A stretch of DNA of 64,000 nt. Source: Mucilaginibacter robiniae. Its GTDB lineage: Bacteria > Bacteroidota > Bacteroidia > Sphingobacteriales > Sphingobacteriaceae. Positions within the stretch are counted from its first letter, which is position 1. Each line of letters opens with the position of its first letter. Below are positions 54,820-63,732 of the stretch, piece after piece. A program made the translations under genes and the position numbers. The notes beneath the pieces are model-generated. The model was given only the letters and a program-made list of their open reading frames with translations, searched no databases and was not told where the DNA came from. The stretch lies in contig NZ_CP051682.1 of NCBI RefSeq assembly GCF_012849215.1, positions 682,001 to 746,000 of the forward strand. The letters are read 5' to 3'.

Positions 54820-55851
54820 ATGGAATACAGACAATTAGGCGCCTCAGGACTATTTGTACCGGTACTGAGTTTCGGAACGGCTACCTTTGGCGGCGGCAAT
54901 GCGTTTTTTAAAGCATGGGGCAATACCCAACTGGATGAAGCTAAAAGAATGGTTAACCTGTGCCTGGATGCCGGCGTTAACTTTTTTGATACCGCTAACG
55001 TTTATTCGCGAGGCGCTTCCGAAGAGATTTTAGGCAGAGCGCTGGAAGGCTTGCGCAACCAGGTGCTGATTTCAACCAAAGCGACCTTTGGTATGGGCGA
55101 TGGTCCGAATGATTTTGGCTCCTCACGTTATCACCTGATTGAATCATGCGAAGCAAGCTTGCGCAGATTAAATACTGATCATATTGATATTTACCACATG
55201 CATGGCTTTGATGCCAACACACCGGTTGAAGAAACCTTGCGTGCTTTAGATGATTTAATTACCAGTGGTAAAGTGCGCTACATTGCCTGCTCCAACTTTT
55301 CGGGCTGGCATTTGATGAAGTCATTGTCAGCATCTGAGCGTTATGGCTGGGCTAAGTATGTAGCGCATCAGGCTTACTACTCGTTATTAGATCGCGAATT
55401 TGAATGGGAACTGATGCCTTTAGGTATTGACCAGAAAGTGAGTACCATTGTGTGGAGCCCGCTATCATCAGGCAGGTTAAGTGGTAAATTCAGACGCAAC
55501 CAACCGCTGCCTGAAGATAACCGCATGAGTCAGGGTGGTTCTCATGGTCCGGCTACTAACTTTGATTTGCTATACAAAATTGTAGATGCATTGGATGAAG
55601 TAGCTGAAGAAACCGGCAAATCAGTAGCGCAGGTATCCTTAAATTGGCTACTGCAACGCCCTACCGTAGCCAACTTAGTTATAGGTGCCCGTAACGAAGA
55701 ACAACTCAAACAAAACCTGGAAGCTATAGGCTGGAACTTAACTACCGAACAGGTGAAAAAACTGGATGAGGCTAGCGCCATTGATCCGATTTACCCCTAC
55801 TGGCACCAGCGACAAAATCCGAAATTAAATCCGCTGCCTAAATTTTATTAA
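54820..55851 (+). CDS. Aldo/keto reductase
   Basis: The 343-residue TIM-barrel oxidoreductase has VLSFGTATFGGG, DTANVYSRGASEE with Asp and catalytic Tyr, STKATFG with Lys, and YHMHGFD with the catalytic His. The tetrad is intact, unlike the reductase at 38.1 kb. It is the second gene of an SDR-reductase pair. Related enzymes reduce aldehydes or ketones with NADPH; the physiological substrate is unknown. Confidence 0.93.
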   Translation: MEYRQLGASGLFVPVLSFGTATFGGGNAFFKAWGNTQLDEAKRMVNLCLDAGVNFFDTANVYSRGASEEILGRALEGLRNQVLISTKATFGMGDGPNDFGSSRYHLIESCEASLRRLNTDHIDIYHMHGFDANTPVEETLRALDDLITSGKVRYIACSNFSGWHLMKSLSASERYGWAKYVAHQAYYSLLDREFEWELMPLGIDQKVSTIVWSPLSSGRLSGKFRRNQPLPEDNRMSQGGSHGPATNFDLLYKIVDALDEVAEETGKSVAQVSLNWLLQRPTVANLVIGARNEEQLKQNLEAIGWNLTTEQVKKLDEASAIDPIYPYWHQRQNPKLNPLPKFY

Positions 55852-55920
55852 GGTTTATAAAGTTTTTTTATATTGAGCAATCTGTTGATTGCTCAATAAT
55901 TGAATCTAAACCTAAAGTCT

Positions 55921-56298
55921 ATGAAAACCATCTTATCTTACGTTCTTTTGATGAGTTTACTGGTATGCTCTTCAATCACGTTTGCTCAAAAAGTTAAGCG
56001 GCATTGTGAATTGTATTACCAATACCATTTACATTTCGCCCGTATTGGCCCGGATGGAAATATACATATAGATGCAGGAGTAAGCGATACGACTCCTATT
56101 TTTCAAGATTCGACAGTAGTTAAACAATTGAAAAAAGCAGAAACTTTTAAGACGCTTTCGGCAGCATTAGATTACTTAAGCGAACTGGGATGGAACCAGG
56201 AAAGTATAGTGCCTGTTCACGGTTCAAAAGAACAGGAAGTGCGAATACTATTATCTAAAAGTTTTGATCAGTCTGAAATTGTAAGCTTATTGCATTGA
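55921..56298 (+). CDS. Small hypothetical exported protein, 125 aa
   Basis: From ATG 55921 a signal peptide (about 1-22, ending TFA-QK) is followed by a mature part with HCELYYQYHLHFARIGPDGNIHIDAG and a helix LKKAETFKTLSAALDYLSELGW. I recognise no family. It follows the SDR-reductase pair by 69 bases and may be cotranscribed. A hairpin terminator lies 50 bases after it. Confidence 0.55.
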   Translation: MKTILSYVLLMSLLVCSSITFAQKVKRHCELYYQYHLHFARIGPDGNIHIDAGVSDTTPIFQDSTVVKQLKKAETFKTLSAALDYLSELGWNQESIVPVHGSKEQEVRILLSKSFDQSEIVSLLH

Positions 56299-56348
56299 TA
56301 ATTAACAATAAGCTTTTAATACTATAATTAGCATAGTACCAATCCATT

Positions 56349-56382
56349 AAAGCTGCTTCGGTTTACCGGAGCAGCTTTTTAT
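56349..56382. terminator. Terminator overlapping the esterase stop codon
   Basis: AAAGCTGCTTCGG (56349-56361) pairs with CCGGAGCAGCTTT (56366-56378) with one G-U pair. The loop contains the stop codon of the convergent minus-strand esterase, so the same DNA ends the plus-strand transcript and lies inside the last codons of the other gene. Confidence 0.75.
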
Positions 56383-57370
56383 CTTTAAACAGTTTATCTA
56401 AAAAGTCAGTAACATGTTGTACCGTTGGTGTAAACCAAGGTTCAAACAAGCAAAAAGCGTGAGGCGTGTCTGGAAAAGTAAAAACCTCGGTATAGGTATG
56501 ATATTTACTTAGCAGGTTCACATAATCTTGCCGACCAGCGTGCATACGGTCGATAGAACTATTTAAAAACAACGTAGGTGGTGTTTTAGCACTGGCATAT
56601 TTTAATGAAGATGCACTTTCCCATAATTCAGGATTATCTTTTTTGCTATAACCAAAGTAGTGGGTAGCTGATGATATAGCTTTACTGTCATCCCCTTCAC
56701 CCGATTCCGGATGCACAAAGGCCAGAATACCATCAATATCAACCACGGCCTGTACCTGGCTGGAGTAAGCAGGATTACCTTCCGCACCTTCAAACTGTTG
56801 TACACCATTAGTTGCTCCTAAAAAAGCTGCCAGTTGCCCTCCGGCAGAAAAGCCTAAAGTTGCTACTTTGCTGGTATCTACCTGGTACTTTTTAGCATTC
56901 GCCCTAATCCATCGCACGGCAGCTTTCAAGTCGTAAACTGGTGCCGGGTACACTGCTTCAGTTGATAACCGGTATTCGGCAGTAAAACAGACATATCCTT
57001 GTGCAGCCAAGCGTTCAGCCAACGGATAATGCTGTGTTCGATCTCCCGAACGCCATCCCCCACCGTGAATAATTAATACGGCCGGATAACCTTTTTCTGA
57101 TTTTTGTTTAGGGTAAAAAGCATCTAGCCGTAACCGATGCTTACCAACCAAAGCGTAAGTTTTATTTTTAGCTACTTTAATGCTCTTGGGCAAACTATCC
57201 TGCACCAGCTTGATGTTAGGGTAATTTTTGCGCGCACTTTGGTAAGCACTATAAGTAGTGAACGAAGTATCTTTCTTCCCGGTAATACTGGCCGTACTTT
57301 GCGCACGGGCTACTTGTCCCAGCGCAAAGCTCAACAAAATACCAATACTTAAAAACCTATATAACTGCAT
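56363..57370 (-). CDS. Exported alpha/beta-hydrolase, BD-FAE/lipase-like
   Basis: The 335-residue protein has a signal peptide (about 1-23), the oxyanion motif LIIHGGGWRSGDR, the nucleophile GFSAGG near 170, and Asp and His in NSSIDRMHAG and PDTPHAFCLF. These fit bifunctional feruloyl esterase or acetyl-xylan esterase-like carbohydrate esterases. It is divergent from the GH92 mannosidase, so both may act on plant or fungal glycans, but nothing links them tightly. The stop codon lies in a terminator loop. Confidence 0.85.
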   Translation of the reverse strand: MQLYRFLSIGILLSFALGQVARAQSTASITGKKDTSFTTYSAYQSARKNYPNIKLVQDSLPKSIKVAKNKTYALVGKHRLRLDAFYPKQKSEKGYPAVLIIHGGGWRSGDRTQHYPLAERLAAQGYVCFTAEYRLSTEAVYPAPVYDLKAAVRWIRANAKKYQVDTSKVATLGFSAGGQLAAFLGATNGVQQFEGAEGNPAYSSQVQAVVDIDGILAFVHPESGEGDDSKAISSATHYFGYSKKDNPELWESASSLKYASAKTPPTLFLNSSIDRMHAGRQDYVNLLSKYHTYTEVFTFPDTPHAFCLFEPWFTPTVQHVTDFLDKLFKDKKLLR

Positions 57371-57535
57371 AATTTAAATTAAGACTATCCATAGCAACCA
57401 TTGGTTTAATGATTTGATTGTATTGCTTCACTAATTAGGTGAGGAATAAATTTAAGGTTTCCATACTTTGTATATCTTAATTCTATTCAACTGACAATTG
57501 TATATTAGCCGCATTTATTAGCATCTACTGTTTCT

Positions 57536-59815
57536 ATGAAAAAAATCAACAGCTTTCTACTTACCTCATTGCTCTTATTTTTAGGTATTAGACCATTGGT
57601 TTCGTGTGCACAAAGCCAAAAAGAACCCGTTGATTATGTCAATCCCTATATTGGAAATATTAGCCACTTGCTGGTACCCACTTATCCTACCATTCATCTA
57701 CCTAACAGTTTATTGAGAGTATACCCCGAGCGTGAAAATTTTACGGGAAATACTATCAAAGGGTTACCGCTGATGATTACCAGTCATCGCGGAAGCTCGG
57801 CCTTTAGCCTGAGCCCCTATCAGGGTGATGCAGCAGGGATAAAAAATGTCATAGCTTATGGGTACGATAACGAAATAATCAAGCCTTATTACTACCAGGT
57901 TGATTTGGATGATTACGGCATTAACGTCAAATATGCGCCGTCGCATCAAGCTGGTATTTATGAGATTAACTTTAGTAATTCATCTACACCACCTTATTTG
58001 ATTTTGAATACCAAAGAGGGTGGCCTATCCATTGCTGGTAATGCAGTAAGCGGCTATCAGCAACTGGACAACCATACGAAAGTATATATTTATCTCGAAA
58101 CAGATATTAAACCGGTTTCATCGGGACAGGTGAATGCTGTAGACCTGGATTCTAAGAAATTAGTTGAGGGAAAAGATGCTTACTTAGTGCTGAAATATCC
58201 GGCTAATACATCCAGCATAAAGGTACATTATGGTGTTTCATTTATCAGCACAGAACAGGCCAAACGCAATCTTGGTCGCGAAATTCAGAATTATGATCTG
58301 GCTGGGGTAGTGTCAAAAGGTCGGGCTGTGTGGAATAACACGCTGGGCAAAATTATAGTGCAGGGAACAGATGAGAACGCCAAAACGGTTTTCTACACGT
58401 CGCTTTATCGTACTTATGAGCGCATGATCTGCCTTTCGGAAGATGGCAAATACTTTAGCGCCTATGATGGAAAGGTGCATAATGATGAGGGCACACCTTT
58501 TTATACTGATGATTGGATTTGGGATACTTACCGCGCTGTACATCCTTTACGGGTAATCATAGAGCCTAAAATGGAATCCGATATGATTAATTCTTACCTA
58601 AGGATGGCCAGCCAACTGCCCAATCACTGGATGCCAACTTTCCCGGAAGTTACAGGCGACAGTCGCCGCATGAACAGTAACCATGGTGTAGCCATGATTA
58701 TTGACGCCTATAACAAAGGGTTACGCTCGTTTAATCTGGCAGAGGCTTACCAGTATTGCAAGGCTGCAATTACCGAAAAAACGCTAGCGCCTTGGTCGGG
58801 TAAAAAGGCCGGTGCCCTAGATCAGTTTTATAAAGATAACGGCTATTTTCCGGCACTTGCGCCTGGTGAAAAAGAAACTGTACCCGAAATACACAGCTGG
58901 GAAAAACGGCAGCCGGTAGCGGTAACGCTGGGTACCGTGTACGACGAATGGTGCTTGGGCAACATTGCAAAGGATTTAGGTAAAACGGATGATGCCTCAT
59001 ATTTTTTGAAACGAAGTTTAAACTACCATAAAGTATTTAACCCGCAAACCAAGTTCTTTCATCCGAAAGATGCACAAGGCAATTTTATTGAACCCTTTGA
59101 TTACCGATATTCCAGCGGTATTGGTGCGCGGGAAGCTTACGATGAGAATAATGGCTATGTGTACCGTTGGGATGTACAGCATAATATAGGCGATTTGGTA
59201 AACCTAATGGGTGGCAGGCAAAGTTTTGTGGATGGATTGGAAGATATGTTCAGCACGCCGCTGGGTAAGGGTCGTCCAGATTTTTACTATCAGTTTGGCG
59301 ATCATACCGGCAACGTTGGGCAATTTTCTATGGGCAACGAGCCAGCCATGCACATTCCCTATTTGTACACCTATGCAGGTCAGCCTTGGCGCACCCAGAA
59401 GCGCGTACGTAACTTACTGAAAGAATGGTTCAGGAATGATTTAATGGGTATACCAGGTGACGAGGACGGCGGTGGTTTAACCTCTTTTGTAGTGTTTTCC
59501 GAAATTGGATTCTACCCCGTTACACCGGGATTGCCCATGTACGTAATAGGCAGTCCGATGTTTAAAAGTGCGACCTTAAAGTTGGGCAATGGCAAAACAT
59601 TTACAGTGCTTTGCAGCAACTATTCGCCAGACAATAAATACATTCAATCGGCCAAGCTAAATGGCAAAACTTGGGATAAATCCTGGTTTTCACATAAAGA
59701 ATTGATGAACGGTGGTCAGCTCGAATTACTTATGGGACCGCACCCTAACAAATTGTGGGCATCGGGTATTCATTCAGTTCCGCCTTCTTTCAGCATGCCT
59801 AATGACGACAACTAA
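57536..59815 (+). CDS. GH92 family alpha-mannosidase
   Basis: The 759-residue protein has a signal ending in LVSC, so it may be a lipoprotein, followed by a GH92 two-domain enzyme. Visible motifs are VDYVNPYIGN at the N-terminus, DDWIWDTYRAVHPL, GNEPAMHIPYLYTYAGQPW and PGDEDGGGLTSFVVFSEIGFYPVTPG. GH92 enzymes are calcium-dependent exo-alpha-mannosidases. The usual GNDD-type acidic motif reads GDED here, a variant seen in part of the family. No SusC/SusD genes are nearby. Confidence 0.93.
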   Translation: MKKINSFLLTSLLLFLGIRPLVSCAQSQKEPVDYVNPYIGNISHLLVPTYPTIHLPNSLLRVYPERENFTGNTIKGLPLMITSHRGSSAFSLSPYQGDAAGIKNVIAYGYDNEIIKPYYYQVDLDDYGINVKYAPSHQAGIYEINFSNSSTPPYLILNTKEGGLSIAGNAVSGYQQLDNHTKVYIYLETDIKPVSSGQVNAVDLDSKKLVEGKDAYLVLKYPANTSSIKVHYGVSFISTEQAKRNLGREIQNYDLAGVVSKGRAVWNNTLGKIIVQGTDENAKTVFYTSLYRTYERMICLSEDGKYFSAYDGKVHNDEGTPFYTDDWIWDTYRAVHPLRVIIEPKMESDMINSYLRMASQLPNHWMPTFPEVTGDSRRMNSNHGVAMIIDAYNKGLRSFNLAEAYQYCKAAITEKTLAPWSGKKAGALDQFYKDNGYFPALAPGEKETVPEIHSWEKRQPVAVTLGTVYDEWCLGNIAKDLGKTDDASYFLKRSLNYHKVFNPQTKFFHPKDAQGNFIEPFDYRYSSGIGAREAYDENNGYVYRWDVQHNIGDLVNLMGGRQSFVDGLEDMFSTPLGKGRPDFYYQFGDHTGNVGQFSMGNEPAMHIPYLYTYAGQPWRTQKRVRNLLKEWFRNDLMGIPGDEDGGGLTSFVVFSEIGFYPVTPGLPMYVIGSPMFKSATLKLGNGKTFTVLCSNYSPDNKYIQSAKLNGKTWDKSWFSHKELMNGGQLELLMGPHPNKLWASGIHSVPPSFSMPNDDN

Positions 59816-59887
59816 AACAATGGACAAACAGTATCATCATGGGGCTGATAAGCAAGATCGGATTTGCTTTGGCTTGCGACTATTAAC

Positions 59888-60223
59888 TTAATTGATTTTA
59901 GCGCCGTGGTTAACCAAAATCTGAATCAAATCCTGATTTTTCATTTGAACAGCATACTTTAATGCAGAATTGCCGGCAGCATCTTGTATGTTGACGTTAG
60001 CATCCTTTTCAATCAGAAATTCGCACATACGAGTATTGTTGCTATGAGCAGCAATCATCAGTGCTGTTTCTCCTTTGCTGTTCATTTTATTCAAATCGGT
60101 TCCTTTGTTTAATAAATATTTTACAGCAGCTAAATCATTAGAATTTACAGCAGTGAAAATATCATGCGCAAAAACACTTAGGTTAATCAACAGGAATGCA
60201 GGAATTAATAGTAACTTTTTCAT
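59888..60223 (-). CDS. Small exported ankyrin-repeat protein
   Basis: The 111-residue protein has a signal peptide (about 1-19, ending VFA-H) and about three ankyrin repeats, with KGETALMIAAHSNN and DAAGNSALKYAVQMKNQDLIQILVNHGA as the clearest. Ankyrin proteins mediate protein-protein contacts; in the periplasm this could be an inhibitor or chaperone-like adaptor. It is preceded by a perfect -7 box and is transcribed alone. Confidence 0.85.
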   Translation of the reverse strand: MKKLLLIPAFLLINLSVFAHDIFTAVNSNDLAAVKYLLNKGTDLNKMNSKGETALMIAAHSNNTRMCEFLIEKDANVNIQDAAGNSALKYAVQMKNQDLIQILVNHGAKIN

Positions 60224-61359
60224 ATTATATGTTGTAACATCTATTTTGACAAAAGTACGTTTCTATCCTGTATTACGGTTTTAGTGCTTATTTAAGCGCA
60301 CCAATGTAATTAACCTATAATTAACACACAAGAAGCAACCTTCACAAATAAAACTTATGTTATGAGAGATAAACAAAGCTTTTTATAGACTTACTTGCTT
60401 TTTTTATTTAATAGATAAACATTAAATTTCTTAAGGATTAATCTATAGTGACTTAGTTATTGCAAAACTCATTTTATATGACATTTTATTAACCCTAAAA
60501 ACATGAATAATCTACCAGTATTTTAATCAATCATGTGGCCGAAAGGTAAGAAAACCAGCTCAAACCAACATTTATATCTGAGGAGTAAGCGGATAATAAG
60601 CAGGCGACTTTCTCCAAATGGTGCAATTAAAATTGCATCAATTTACTCTTTAACAACCAAGTGCTTGTCGAAAAATAGATACATCCTATTCTTTATCTAC
60701 TTTAACCAAGTGTGTATTTCCACACTCCAACAGCAATAGCAACGCCTACCATAAACAGTGGCCACCGAAGTACAAAGTTAGGATTTGAAGCACGCTTAGA
60801 AGCTTTTGATAAGCTACTATTCTACAGGTTTGTACATAAATAGAATTACTCAAAAGCGTAGTATCACATGTAATGGCTTAGAAAGTTTAAAAAAGTTTCA
60901 ATTGCCATCAATGAGCCGTAAGCTTTTCCTGCTGTTATTTCTTTATCAGATTGGGATGATGATTTTATACGATATTTCTTGAAATACTGGAAACGGTCAT
61001 CACTCGACTTAAAGTTTTTAGTGTTCTATCTGGCTAGGCGTATTACTGAGTCCTACTTAGAACTTTGGGCGTAAGGAGTGTATTTAGGCAACATATTAGA
61101 ACAATTATTAATTCCTACATTTTTCATCCTATTCATTATCTGTTAAAGAAAGCCATACCCGCATGATACTGGAATGTTCTTGACAGTAACTAATTGTTTT
61201 TAAAAGAACTACACATCATGTACTTGTAGAAACAGCAATGGAGTTTAATATTACTGTACTTGATTATTCAAATAGTAAATAGCATGAAATATTCTACATT
61301 TTGCTTAATTAATTCATAAAGCCGTATTATATAACAAAGGTCTTTAATTCCCCATTTTG
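60224..61359. other. Gene-poor 1.1 kb region
   Basis: This 1,136-base AT-rich stretch lies between the ankyrin and DUF4230 genes. Its left end holds the ankyrin promoter. A plus-strand frame at 60533-60739 has no recognisable domain and looks spurious. A frame open from 60922 to 61074 encodes a plausible 50-residue segment (SDWDDDFIRYFLKYW visible) but has no clear start and may be a gene remnant. No hairpin array or RNA gene was found. Confidence 0.5.
60250..60257 (-). promoter_or_regulatory. -7 promoter box of the ankyrin gene
   Basis: The minus strand reads TACTTTTG, an exact match, 27 bases before the ATG at 60223. Confidence 0.65.
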
Positions 61360-61956
61360 TTATTTAAATCTCAACACCACCTTTTTACCAGCTATATTTT
61401 CCAGCAATGGTTTAAATATAAGCTGTGCGTTTTCCTGAGCTTTGCCCAGTATGTTCAATTCTTGGGCATTATCCAGCAGCTTTTTCTCGGCCAGTTTATA
61501 TACATCCTCTACCATGGTTTTGGCGGTGTTGGGTAACAAAATACCGCTTACATCATAAACTTTAGAACGTTGATGATCCAGCCGGACATAGCAAATTTCG
61601 GGCTTAGGCATCAGTACAGTTACCGTATCTTTTGTAGAACTGATATCCTGTTTTTTAATCTTGGTGAGATCAATGCAGGCGGTTACCTCCCCTACAGCTA
61701 CAAACAATACACGTTCGTCGGGTAATATCATATGCACTTCTTTCTTTTCCAGCACATCTTTCATGGCATATTTTACCAGCTCCAGTTTACCCATACTGGT
61801 AATTTTCTCAACCATTACATCATCTATTACCTCAGTATGAGTAGCCTTAAACTCACGCTTAATATATAAAGCCAGCAACACCAAAGCACCTATTATAATT
61901 ACAGAAGTCAGGAAACGGCGAAAAGCTCTTGAACGTAGCATATTAGAAGTATTCAT
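61360..61956 (-). CDS. DUF4230 family membrane-anchored protein
   Basis: The 198-residue protein has one N-terminal membrane helix (about 14-31) and an extracytoplasmic domain with LVKYAMKDVLEKKEVHMILPDERVLFVAVGEVTACIDLTKI. It matches DUF4230, whose function is unknown. A terminator-like hairpin separates it from the upstream OsmC gene, so it probably has its own start within the short gap. Confidence 0.85.
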   Translation of the reverse strand: MNTSNMLRSRAFRRFLTSVIIIGALVLLALYIKREFKATHTEVIDDVMVEKITSMGKLELVKYAMKDVLEKKEVHMILPDERVLFVAVGEVTACIDLTKIKKQDISSTKDTVTVLMPKPEICYVRLDHQRSKVYDVSGILLPNTAKTMVEDVYKLAEKKLLDNAQELNILGKAQENAQLIFKPLLENIAGKKVVLRFK

Positions 61957-61970
61957 CCGAATATAAACAA

Positions 61971-62000
61971 AAAAGAGCAGACTGTATTGCCTGCTCTTTT
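61971..62000 (-). terminator. Terminator between OsmC and DUF4230 genes
   Basis: AAAAGAGCAG (61971-61980) pairs perfectly with CTGCTCTTTT (61991-62000). On the minus strand the stem is followed by further T residues, ending the namA-osmC transcript. Confidence 0.75.
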
Positions 62001-62066
62001 AACTCGTTTTAAATATGTCATTACCATGAATGTTAATCACCCATGGCTATCAACATGTTAAACATA

Positions 62067-62489
62067 TTATCCGCCGTAGGTTACATTCAAAGTAAATGGA
62101 ACGCTTAGGGCTTTGCTGATGATACAGTTCTTTTTAGCATCTTCAGCAACGGCTTTAAACTGATCTTCTGATACACCTTCAATCTGGCTGGCTTTTAGTT
62201 CCAGATGGATGCCGGTAATGCTCAAAGCAGCCATGTCCAAATCCAGAATGGCTTCGGTAGTTAAATCGCCTGGGGTAAAGCCTTGCTGGCTTAAAGCTGC
62301 ACCTACTGCCATGGTAAAACAACCAGCATGAGCCGCAGCAATTAATTCTTCAGGATTGGTACCTACGCCTTGCTCAAAACGGGTTTTGAAAGAATACTGA
62401 GTTTTGTTAAGTGTAGTGCTTTGTGTAGTTAGTTCCCCGCGGCCATCTTTTAAAGTGCCATTCCAGTGGGCGTTTGCTGTACGTTTCAT
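62067..62489 (-). CDS. OsmC family peroxiredoxin
   Basis: OsmC/Ohr proteins reduce organic hydroperoxides with two conserved cysteines. Both are visible in this 140-residue protein: Cys57 in HAGCFTM and Cys122 in KKNCIISKAL. The sequence GTNPEELIAAAHAGC is typical of the OsmC branch. The upstream gene encodes an Old Yellow Enzyme 45 bases away on the same strand, so the two probably form an oxidative- or electrophile-stress operon. Confidence 0.93.
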   Translation of the reverse strand: MKRTANAHWNGTLKDGRGELTTQSTTLNKTQYSFKTRFEQGVGTNPEELIAAAHAGCFTMAVGAALSQQGFTPGDLTTEAILDLDMAALSITGIHLELKASQIEGVSEDQFKAVAEDAKKNCIISKALSVPFTLNVTYGG

Positions 62490-62534
62490 GGTTTATTTAT
62501 GTTAGTATTTATGGTTTACAAATTTCTTGCACAA

Positions 62535-63608
62535 TTAATGCCATTTCGCACGTTCATATTGCACGGGCCAATCTACCTCCTGCCCCAGTTCATGCGCAGC
62601 ACGCAACGGGAAATGCGGATCGCGCAAAAACTCACGGGCAATAATTACCAAATCTGCCTGTCCGCTTTGTATAATGGCATCTGCCTGGCGGGCTTCAGTA
62701 ATCATACCTACAGCACCGGTCATTATACCAGTTTCTTTGCGTATTTGTTCCGCAAATTGTACCTGATAGCCGGGGCCAACCGGTATGTTAGCATGTGGCA
62801 CGTTACCTCCGGTTGAACAATCTATCAAATCCACACCTTTATCCTTTAAAACAGCCGATAATTTTACCGATTCTTCAGGCGTCCATCCGCCTTCCGTCCA
62901 ATCGGTGGCAGATATACGTACAAACAACGGGTACTCTTTCGGCCAAACCTGCTGTACGGTTTCCAGCACTTCCAGTAACAACCGGATACGGTTCTCAAAC
63001 GAACCACCATACTCATCTGTACGCTGGTTGCTCATGAGCGATAAAAACTGGTGAAACAGATAGCCATGAGCCGCATGCAGTTCTGCTACCTTGAAACCCG
63101 CTTGTACCGACCGAATGGTAGCCGCTTTAAAATCATCCTTTATCTTTTCAATGCCGGCTTTATCTAAAGCCACCGGTGCTTCCTCACCTCCGGTAAAAGG
63201 AATAGCACTGGGTGCTACGGTAATCCAGCCATTCTCATCGTTGGATGGTATTTGCTTACCGCGTTCGTTCCAGGGTTGTGCATGGCTGGCTTTGCGGCCG
63301 GCATGAGCCAGCTGTATGCCGGCTACAGCTCCCTGTCCTTCTATAAAATCAACTATTTGCTTTAACTTTTCAATTTGTTCATTTTTCCAGATACCCAAAT
63401 CAGCAAAGGTAATACGACCTTCGGGTGATACGGCAGTAGCTTCGGTAATCAGCAAACCGGCACCGCCACGAGCCATGCTGCCCAAATGCACCAGATGCCA
63501 GTCGTTAGCAAAACCATCAGTGCTGGAATACTCGCACATGGGTGATACCACAATGCGATTTTTAAGTTCTATATTTTTGATTTTCAGAGGAGAAAACAGA
63601 TTACTCAT
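62535..63608 (-). CDS. NADPH dehydrogenase, YqjM-type Old Yellow Enzyme
   Basis: The 357-residue flavoprotein reduces activated alkenes and other electrophiles with NADPH. Typical segments are SPMCEYSS with Cys25 (a hallmark of the YqjM/NamA class), GIQLAHAGRKAS, AELHAAHGYLFHQFLS, NQRTDEYGGSFENR and the FMN-phosphate region GMITEARQADAI. It starts the namA-osmC operon. A TACATTTA box (63617-63624) on the minus strand is a likely promoter element. Confidence 0.93.
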   Translation of the reverse strand: MSNLFSPLKIKNIELKNRIVVSPMCEYSSTDGFANDWHLVHLGSMARGGAGLLITEATAVSPEGRITFADLGIWKNEQIEKLKQIVDFIEGQGAVAGIQLAHAGRKASHAQPWNERGKQIPSNDENGWITVAPSAIPFTGGEEAPVALDKAGIEKIKDDFKAATIRSVQAGFKVAELHAAHGYLFHQFLSLMSNQRTDEYGGSFENRIRLLLEVLETVQQVWPKEYPLFVRISATDWTEGGWTPEESVKLSAVLKDKGVDLIDCSTGGNVPHANIPVGPGYQVQFAEQIRKETGIMTGAVGMITEARQADAIIQSGQADLVIIAREFLRDPHFPLRAAHELGQEVDWPVQYERAKWH

Positions 63609-63732
63609 AGTGCGTTTAAATGTATATGCGTAACCTTAAATCAGGATTGTGGTTTTGTTAAAAACATAATCTTGGCAATTAAATGATAATTTATCCCGAA
63701 CATTTAGCAGTGTTTCCAGTTCACCCATTATC

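Noticed and set aside
60533..60739. Open frame of 68 codons in the gene-poor gap
   Set aside because: No domain, no promoter box or signal, and an amino-acid composition typical of random AT-rich DNA.
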